Shown here piece by piece: positions 1 through 5,200 of a stretch of DNA of 7,311 nucleotides; positions within the stretch are counted from its first letter, which is position 1, and every line of letters starts with the position of its first letter. Origin of the DNA: Gammaproteobacteria bacterium (GTDB taxonomy: Bacteria > Pseudomonadota > Gammaproteobacteria > Chromatiales > Chromatiaceae); NCBI GenBank assembly GCA_015231665.1, contig JADGBD010000097.1, forward strand, positions 1-7,311, written 5' to 3'. The position numbers and the translations under genes were made by a program. The notes under the pieces are model-generated. The model did no database searches and was not told where the DNA came from. It was given only the letters and a program-made list of their open reading frames with translations.

Positions 1-15
1 GCTCAGGCCATTAAG

Positions 16-53
16 CCCCTCGCCCCTTTGGGGAGAGGGGTTGGGGAGAGGGG
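16..53. repeat. G-rich hairpin with four G4 tracts (REP-like / G-quadruplex candidate)
   Basis: An 11-nt C-rich arm (16-26) pairs with a G-rich arm (30-40) across a TTT loop, with a single G-A mismatch in the middle. The G-rich arm continues into a second G-rich block, so 30-53 contains four runs of four G separated by AGA, TT and AGA. This matches the standard pattern for an intramolecular G-quadruplex on the plus strand. Similar C/G-rich hairpins are scattered between genes in many GC-rich gammaproteobacteria, so this is probably one copy of a dispersed repeat. It lies beyond the 3' end of the lysR-like gene. It lacks a T-tract on either strand, so it is not a standard intrinsic terminator. 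Confidence 0.6.
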
Positions 54-101
54 ACTGCGAAGATCACCTCTTAACCTGGTCCTCTCACCTAAAAAGTGTG
101 T

Positions 102-127
102 AGGATTAAGTAGTTAATTTTAATCCT
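102..127 (-). terminator. Weak AT-rich inverted repeat, possible lysR terminator
   Basis: Perfect 8-nt arms (AGGATTAA at 102-109 and TTAATCCT at 120-127) enclose a 10-nt loop. Read on the minus strand, downstream of the lysR-like gene, the stem is followed after six bases by five T residues (95-91). The stem is AT-rich and the T-tract is short and displaced, so termination would be weak. It could equally be a chance palindrome or the edge of a repeat. Confidence 0.25.
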
Positions 128-208
128 CCGCGTGCTCTGCGCTTCTCGACTCTGGCCTCCTGCTTCGTTCTACCTCCTGCATCCCTGCAGTCGTCCGCGC
201 CCTCTGCG
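127..208. repeat. Short degenerate direct repeats in the lysR 3' flank
   Basis: Two 15-nt copies, TCCGCGTGCTCTGCG (127-141) and TCCGCGCCCTCTGCG (194-208), match at 13 of 15 positions. Between them CCTCCTGC occurs twice (156-163 and 173-180), 17 nt apart. No credible gene or RNA is visible in 1-225. The CTCTGCG-type phrases resemble non-coding intergenic repeats seen in many gammaproteobacterial genomes; that resemblance is from memory. Confidence 0.4.
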
Positions 209-225
209 TCCATCTGAATTCCGTG

Positions 226-1176
226 TCAGGCTTCCAGCCGCTTGGGTGGCAAATGCTCGGTGAGGCGGAAAAACTCCGGGTCCATCATGTCGATGAAGCG
301 CTGGGCCTGGGGTGAGAGGTATTTGCCCTTGCGCACCACCACGCCGTAACCGCGGGTGGGGAAGAACTCGTCCAGCGGGCGCTGGATCAGGCGCTCCTCG
401 CCAGTGAGGCAGACCCCGGTGACGATGGAGATGCCCATCCCCAGCTCGACGTATTTCTTGATGATCTCCCAGCCGCCGGCCTCCAGGGCGACCTTGAAAC
501 TGAGGTTATGCTTGGCAAAGCCCATCTCGACGATGCGCCAGGTGGCCAGGTGGCGGGGCGGCAGAATCAGCCCATAGCTGGCGATCTCCGCCAGGCTGAG
601 TTCCGTCATGTCACCCAGGGGATGACCGAGGGGGGCGATGAGGGTAGGCCGGTAAAAAAGGCTGGGCCGGTAGGTGATGTCATCGGGCACATCGATCATG
701 GAGCCGACGGCAAAGTCCGCCTCGTCGGCGCGCAGCATGGCCATGCCATCGCGGCCGGTGACATTGTGCAGCTGGATGCTGATGCCGGGATATTCGCTGG
801 CAAAGCGCTGGATCGGCCCGGGCAGGATGTAGAGGATGGTGGATTCGCCGGCGGCTATGTTCAGGTTGCCGCTTTCCAGCTTGCCGGTATGGGCGGCAAA
901 GGTCTCTTCCAGCTTGTCGATGCCTTCCACCAGGGGCTGGGCCAGTTGGTAGAGGACCTGGGCCTGGGGGGTAAGCTTGATCTTGGGGCCGCGGCGCTCG
1001 AACAGGGTCAGGTTCATCTCCCGTTCCAGGGCCTGAATCTGCAGAGACACCGTCGGCTGGCTGAGGAACAGCAGTTCCGCTGCCTCGCTGATGCTGCCGG
1101 TCTGGGCGGCCCGGCAGAAGGCGCGGAGCTGCTGCAGGCGTTTCTGCTTGTAATAAATTTGACTTGGATTTGCCAT
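226..1176 (-). CDS. LysR-family transcriptional regulator, CysB-like effector domain
   Basis: This 316-residue protein has the usual LysR length and layout. A winged helix-turn-helix spans about residues 14-72, with the family signature around SEAAELLFLSQPTVSLQIQA (30-49) followed by LFERRG. A linker helix (about 73-97) leads to a periplasmic-binding-protein-like effector domain (about 102-297). The segment EIIKKYVELGMGISIV (237-252) resembles the sensor region of CysB/Cbl-type regulators, hinting at a small anionic ligand; the ligand itself cannot be read from sequence. The ATG (complement of 1174-1176) is preceded by an AAGGG-like ribosome-binding site about 6 nt upstream, and the start places the helix-turn-helix about ten residues in, slightly later than usual. 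The gene is divergent from the RnfB-like/PFOR operon across 174 bp, the classic arrangement for a LysR regulator controlling its neighbour and itself. It probably acts as a cytoplasmic tetrameric DNA-binding protein. The family is certain; target and inducer are inferred. Confidence 0.93.
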   Translation of the reverse strand: MANPSQIYYKQKRLQQLRAFCRAAQTGSISEAAELLFLSQPTVSLQIQALEREMNLTLFERRGPKIKLTPQAQVLYQLAQPLVEGIDKLEETFAAHTGKLESGNLNIAAGESTILYILPGPIQRFASEYPGISIQLHNVTGRDGMAMLRADEADFAVGSMIDVPDDITYRPSLFYRPTLIAPLGHPLGDMTELSLAEIASYGLILPPRHLATWRIVEMGFAKHNLSFKVALEAGGWEIIKKYVELGMGISIVTGVCLTGEERLIQRPLDEFFPTRGYGVVVRKGKYLSPQAQRFIDMMDPEFFRLTEHLPPKRLEA

Positions 1177-1210
1177 CGCTTGCCCTTTTCTGGTGCGGTT
1201 TCGGCTGTAG

Positions 1211-1242
1211 TATTTAATTTTACAATATTAAAAATTGAAATA
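1211..1242. promoter_or_regulatory. AT-rich imperfect inverted repeat, candidate LysR operator
   Basis: In an otherwise GC-rich window, 1211-1260 is almost entirely A/T. It contains an inverted repeat: TATTTAATTTT (1211-1221) against AAAAATTGAAATA (1230-1242), whose reverse complement differs by one inserted base and one end base. Nested inside is TTTAAT-N8-ATTAAA (1213-1218 / 1227-1232). LysR proteins bind interrupted AT-rich dyads of this size between divergent promoters, and this is the only strong dyad between the two genes. Its role is inferred from position and symmetry. Confidence 0.45.
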
Positions 1243-1248
1243 ATTGTT

Positions 1249-1276
1249 TTGCTAAATTCTTGCTGTCTACTCTAGT
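1249..1276 (+). promoter_or_regulatory. Weak sigma-70-like promoter candidate for the operon
   Basis: TTGCTA (1249-1254) and TCTAGT (1271-1276) are separated by 16 nt, each matching four of six consensus positions. They lie just downstream of the candidate operator and about 75 nt before the GTG start. TTGTTT (1244-1249) with TCTACT (1266-1271) is an equally good alternative. Neither is strong, as expected for an activator-dependent LysR-controlled promoter. The lysR promoter must lie in the same AT-rich stretch on the other strand, but no single candidate stands out. Confidence 0.25.
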
Positions 1277-1339
1277 CTCGCTGCGATGCACAAAAAACGC
1301 GACAGAACCGAAGCGGCTTTTCGAGTTTTGTCCAACACC

Positions 1340-1343
1340 GGAG
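1340..1343 (+). promoter_or_regulatory. Ribosome-binding site deciding the GTG start
   Basis: GGAG lies 7 nt upstream of GTG at 1351, a normal spacing. An ATG two bases earlier (1349) is out of frame and reaches a stop after two more codons. No in-frame ATG exists just upstream, so GTG at 1351 is the best-supported start of the RnfB-like protein. Confidence 0.6.
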
Positions 1344-1350
1344 ACAAGAT

Positions 1351-2235
1351 GTGGAACTAGGCTTCAATCCGCAGCACATCGCGGCTGCATCCCTGTTTAT
1401 GCTGGTCCTGGGTGGTCTGCTGGCCTATGTGCTGGTGGTGGCCAACCGCAAGCTCTGGGTCTATGAGGACCCGCGTATCGAGTTGGTGGAGGATCTTCTG
1501 CCCCATTCCAACTGCGGCGCCTGCGGCACCCCCGGCTGTCGGCCTTTCGCCGAGGCCCTGCTGGTGGGCGAGGTGCAGCCGAGCCAGTGCACGGTCAACA
1601 GCGCCGAGCAAAACCTGCGCATAGCCGATTTTCTCGGTGTCGATGCCGGTGAGACCGAGCGCCTGGTGGCACGTCTGGCCTGTGCCGGCGGCAACAACGT
1701 GGCGCGCATGCGCGCCCATTATGCCGGCCTGGAAAGCTGCCGTGCCGCTGCTGCGGTGGGCGATGGCCCCAAGGGCTGCAGCTGGGGCTGCCTGGGTATG
1801 GGCGACTGCGCCGCGGTGTGCGACTTCGATGCTATCCAGATGAACGCCCAGGACATCCCGGTGGTGGATGCGGCCAAGTGTACCGCCTGCAACGACTGCC
1901 TCGAGGTCTGTCCCAAGGGCCTGTTCTCCCTGCAGCCGGCGGCTAATCGGCTGTGGATCAATTGCCGCAACCTGCAGTTCGGCGATGCCGCCGAGGCCGA
2001 TTGCGAGGTGGCCTGCACCGCCTGCGAGCGCTGTGTGATGGACTCCCCCGAGGGTCTGATCCGCATCGACAACCATCTGGCAGTGATCGACTACCGCAAG
2101 AACGACTTAGCCTCCAAGGTGGCCACCGAGCGCTGTCCCACCGGCGCTATCGTCTGGCTGGACGAGCGCGCCGGTCAGCTCAAGGGCCGCGAGGCCAAGC
2201 CCATCATCCGCCGGTCTGCGCTGCCCGCAGCCTGA
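1351..2235 (+). CDS. RnfB-like membrane-anchored polyferredoxin
   Basis: This 294-residue protein has the RnfB architecture. A single hydrophobic helix (about 10-31) would anchor it in the inner membrane with the rest in the cytoplasm. It is followed by an Fe-S domain of the RnfB type (C55, C58, C63, C80). Next comes a two-cluster ferredoxin domain with C143, C147, C153, C157 and C177, C180, C183, C187; the CLGMGDC segment is characteristic of RnfB. A third region (205-262) adds C205, C218, C222, C225, C228 and C262, with a Ser (232) where a second-cluster Cys would be, consistent with one more [4Fe-4S] cluster. There are 20 cysteines in all. No other Rnf subunit is encoded here, so it is an orphan RnfB-like protein. 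It sits 52 bp upstream of the PFOR gene on the same strand, which points to an operon and a role relaying electrons to or from PFOR at the membrane. Family assignment is strong; the partner is inferred. Confidence 0.88.
   Translation: MELGFNPQHIAAASLFMLVLGGLLAYVLVVANRKLWVYEDPRIELVEDLLPHSNCGACGTPGCRPFAEALLVGEVQPSQCTVNSAEQNLRIADFLGVDAGETERLVARLACAGGNNVARMRAHYAGLESCRAAAAVGDGPKGCSWGCLGMGDCAAVCDFDAIQMNAQDIPVVDAAKCTACNDCLEVCPKGLFSLQPAANRLWINCRNLQFGDAAEADCEVACTACERCVMDSPEGLIRIDNHLAVIDYRKNDLASKVATERCPTGAIVWLDERAGQLKGREAKPIIRRSALPAA
1378..1443 (+). other. Predicted N-terminal transmembrane helix of the RnfB-like protein
   Basis: Residues 10-31 are uninterrupted hydrophobic or small residues (Ile, Ala, Leu, Phe, Met, Val, Gly), followed by Asn-Arg-Lys. 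Positive charge after the helix fits an N-out, C-in topology, leaving the cluster domains in the cytoplasm. No signal-peptidase or lipobox motif is evident. Confidence 0.8.
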
Positions 2236-2270
2236 TCCCTTCGCCGCACTAGCTGCATCCCTATCTCCCG

Positions 2271-2276
2271 AGGAGG
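2271..2276 (+). promoter_or_regulatory. Strong Shine-Dalgarno (AGGAGG) for the PFOR gene
   Basis: A perfect AGGAGG lies 11 nt before the ATG at 2288, at the long end of normal spacing. It is the strongest ribosome-binding site in the window and fits high translation of a large metabolic enzyme. The 52-nt gap between the two genes shows no terminator-like hairpin, supporting co-transcription. Confidence 0.7.
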
Positions 2277-2287
2277 AAACCGAGACC

Positions 2288-5200
2288 ATGTTCGGTAAGA
2301 AAGAAAAACGCGTATTCAAGTACCCCGGCAAGCGCATGGCGATGGATGGCAATTCGGCGGTGATCATGTGTGAACGTGAGGCCTCGGACGCCGCGGGTGC
2401 CTATCCCATCACCCCCTCGACGCAGATGGGCGAATTCTGGGCAGAAGAGATGGCCAAGGGCCACATCAATATCTCCGGGCGCGGTCTGATCTTTGTCGAA
2501 CCCGAATCCGAACACGCCGCTGCGGCGGTCACCGCCGGCATGAGCATGACCGGCCTGCGCGCCACCAACTTCTCCTCGGCCCAGGGCGTGGCCTTCATGC
2601 ACGAATCCCTCTACGCGGCCGCCGGCAAGCGCCTGCCCTATGTGCTCAACGTCGGCTGTCGTGCTATCACCAAGGCCTCGCTCAACGTCCACTGTGGCCA
2701 CGATGACTATCACTGTATCGACGACACCGGCTTCTTCCAGGTGTTTGCCAACGATGCCCAGGGCGCGGCGGACCTGAACCTGATCGGCCGCAAGATCGCC
2801 GAGCTGTCCCTGACCCCGGCGGTGGTGGCCCAGGACGGCTTTCTCACCACCCATTTGATCGAGCCCCTGCAGGTGCCCGAGCGCGAGCTCATCGCCGAAT
2901 TCCTCGGCAAGCCCGATGATCAGATCGAATGCCCGACCCCGGCCCAGCGCATGCTCTTTGGCAAGACCCGCCGGCGCATCCCGGCGATCTGGGACGTGGA
3001 CAACCCGCTGCAGTCGGGCACGGTGCAGAACCAGGATGCCTACATGCAGACCCAGGCGGCACAGCGGCCCTATTTTTACGATCACATCAAGCAGATCACC
3101 GAGCAGGTGATGGACGAATACTACGAGCTGACCGGCCGCCGCTATGGCCGCATCGGCACCTACAACATGGACAAGGCCGACTACGTCATCCTCGGCATGG
3201 GCTCCATGGTGGTGCAGGCCCGTGGCGTGGCCGAGTATCTGAAAAAGACCCGCAAGCTGGAGATTGGCGTGGTCGATATCACCATGTTCCGGCCTTTTCC
3301 CGGCGATCTCATCGGCAAGGCCCTGATGGGCAAGAAGGGCGTGGTAGTGCTGGAGCGTACCGATCAGCCCCTGGCGGAAGACCTGCCGTTGATGCGCGAG
3401 GTGCGCGCCGCCCTGAGCAAGTGCCTGGAAAACGGCCGCTCCAGCGATGCCAAGCCCTACCCGGACTACGCCAGCTATGGCCAGATCAAGGACCTGCCGC
3501 CGCTGTATTCCGGCGCCTACGGCATGGGCTCCCGCGACCTGCAGCCGGAAGCGCTGATCGGTGCTATCGAAAACATGCTGCCGGGGGGCAACAAGCGCAA
3601 GTTCTTCTACCTGGGCATAGAGTTCGTGCGTGATGCCAGCAACCCCAAGCAGGAGGTGCATCTGCAGAACCTGCTGGAGGCCTATCCGAAGATCGGCGAG
3701 CTGGCGGTCAAGGGTTCGGAAAACCCCAACCTGATGCCGGAAGGCTCGATGACGGTGCGTATGCACTCGGTGGGTGGCTGGGGTGCCATCACCACCGGCA
3801 AGAACCTGGTGATGACCCTGTATGATTTGCTCGGCTACGAGATCAAGGCCAACCCCAAGTATGGCTCGGAGAAGAAGGGCCAGCCCACCACCTACTATCT
3901 GGCGGTGGCGCCCACCCCCATCCCCCTCAACTGCGAATACCACTATGTGGATGTGGTGCTCAGCCCGGATCCCAATGTGTTCAACCACTCCAACCCCCTG
4001 TCGGGCCTGAAGAAGGGCGGCACCCTGATCATCCAGTCCAGCCTGGAGGGCCAGCAGGCGGTGTGGAACAGCTTCCCACGCTGGATGCGCAAGCAGATCA
4101 TCGACAACGAGATCCGCGTGTTCTATGTCGATGGCTTCAAGATCGCCCGCGAGGAGGCCTCCAACCCTGAGCTGCAGCTGCGCATGCAGGGCAACGCCTT
4201 CCAGGGCGCCTTCTTTGCCGGCTCGCCGCTGATGCAGATGGCAGGCCTTGACGAGAAAAAGCTGTTTGCCTCCATCGAGGCCCAGCTGGACGCCAAGTTC
4301 GGCGACAAGGGCAAGCGCGTGGTGGCGGACAACCTGCGCATCGTCCGTCGTGGTTTTGAGCAGGTGCATGAGATCAGCGACAAGACCCTGGGGGTGGAGA
4401 GCGCCCAGCAGCTGAAGAAGGAGATCGGCCTGCCGCTGATGCTCAAGCAGATCCCCCAAGGCCAGGGCGAGCTGGCGGACATCCACCGCTTCTGGGAGCA
4501 AACTGGCAACTTCTACGCCAGCGGCAAGGGCTCGGACAACCTGGCCGACCCCTATCAAGCCCTGTCCCTGGTGCCGGCCTCCACCGGCATCTTCCGCGAC
4601 ATGACCCAGATTCGCTTCGACTACCCCAAGTGGATCGCAGAGAACTGCACCGCCTGCGGCGACTGCTACACCGCCTGCCCGGACAGCGCCATCCCTGGTC
4701 TGGTCAATACGGTCTCCGAGGTATTTAACAGCGTCATCAATAGCATAGAGCTGGGCGGTACAATGACCCAGTACCTGCGCCGCGAGACCCGTGCGGTGGA
4801 GAAGCGCCTGCGCGGCCTGGTCAACCAGCAAGGGGAGGGCGCCAAGGTGCGCGACCTGCTGGATCAGGCGATCCTCGAAACCCTGGCAGAATCGGATCTG
4901 GAGAGCGAGAAAAAGGCCAATCTGGAGAAGGAGTTCGCTCTGTTCCTGGATGCCTTTGGCAGCTTCGAGTTCTCCATCACCAAGCCCTACTGGAGCAACA
5001 TGGAGAAGAAGGGCGCCAACTCCGGCGGCCTGTTCAGCATCACCGTCAACCCCTATACCTGCAAGGGCTGCATGGAGTGCGTCGAGGTCTGTCAGGACGA
5101 TGCCCTGCGGGTGGAAAAGCAGGACGACCTGGCGGTGGACAAGCTGCGCGCCGACTGGAAGTTCTGGCTCAACCTGCCCACCAGCAACCCCAGCTTCAGC

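Noticed and set aside
508..1275. 255-codon plus-strand open frame opposite the lysR-like gene
   Set aside because: It lies in the codon-aligned antisense frame of a clear LysR gene and has the same Gly/Gln/His/Ala-rich composition typical of antisense GC-rich coding DNA.
1260..1466. Short plus-strand open frame overlapping the rnfB-like start as a possible leader peptide
   Set aside because: It runs into the coding region in another frame, has no ribosome-binding site at its start, and lacks leader-peptide features such as runs of regulatory codons.
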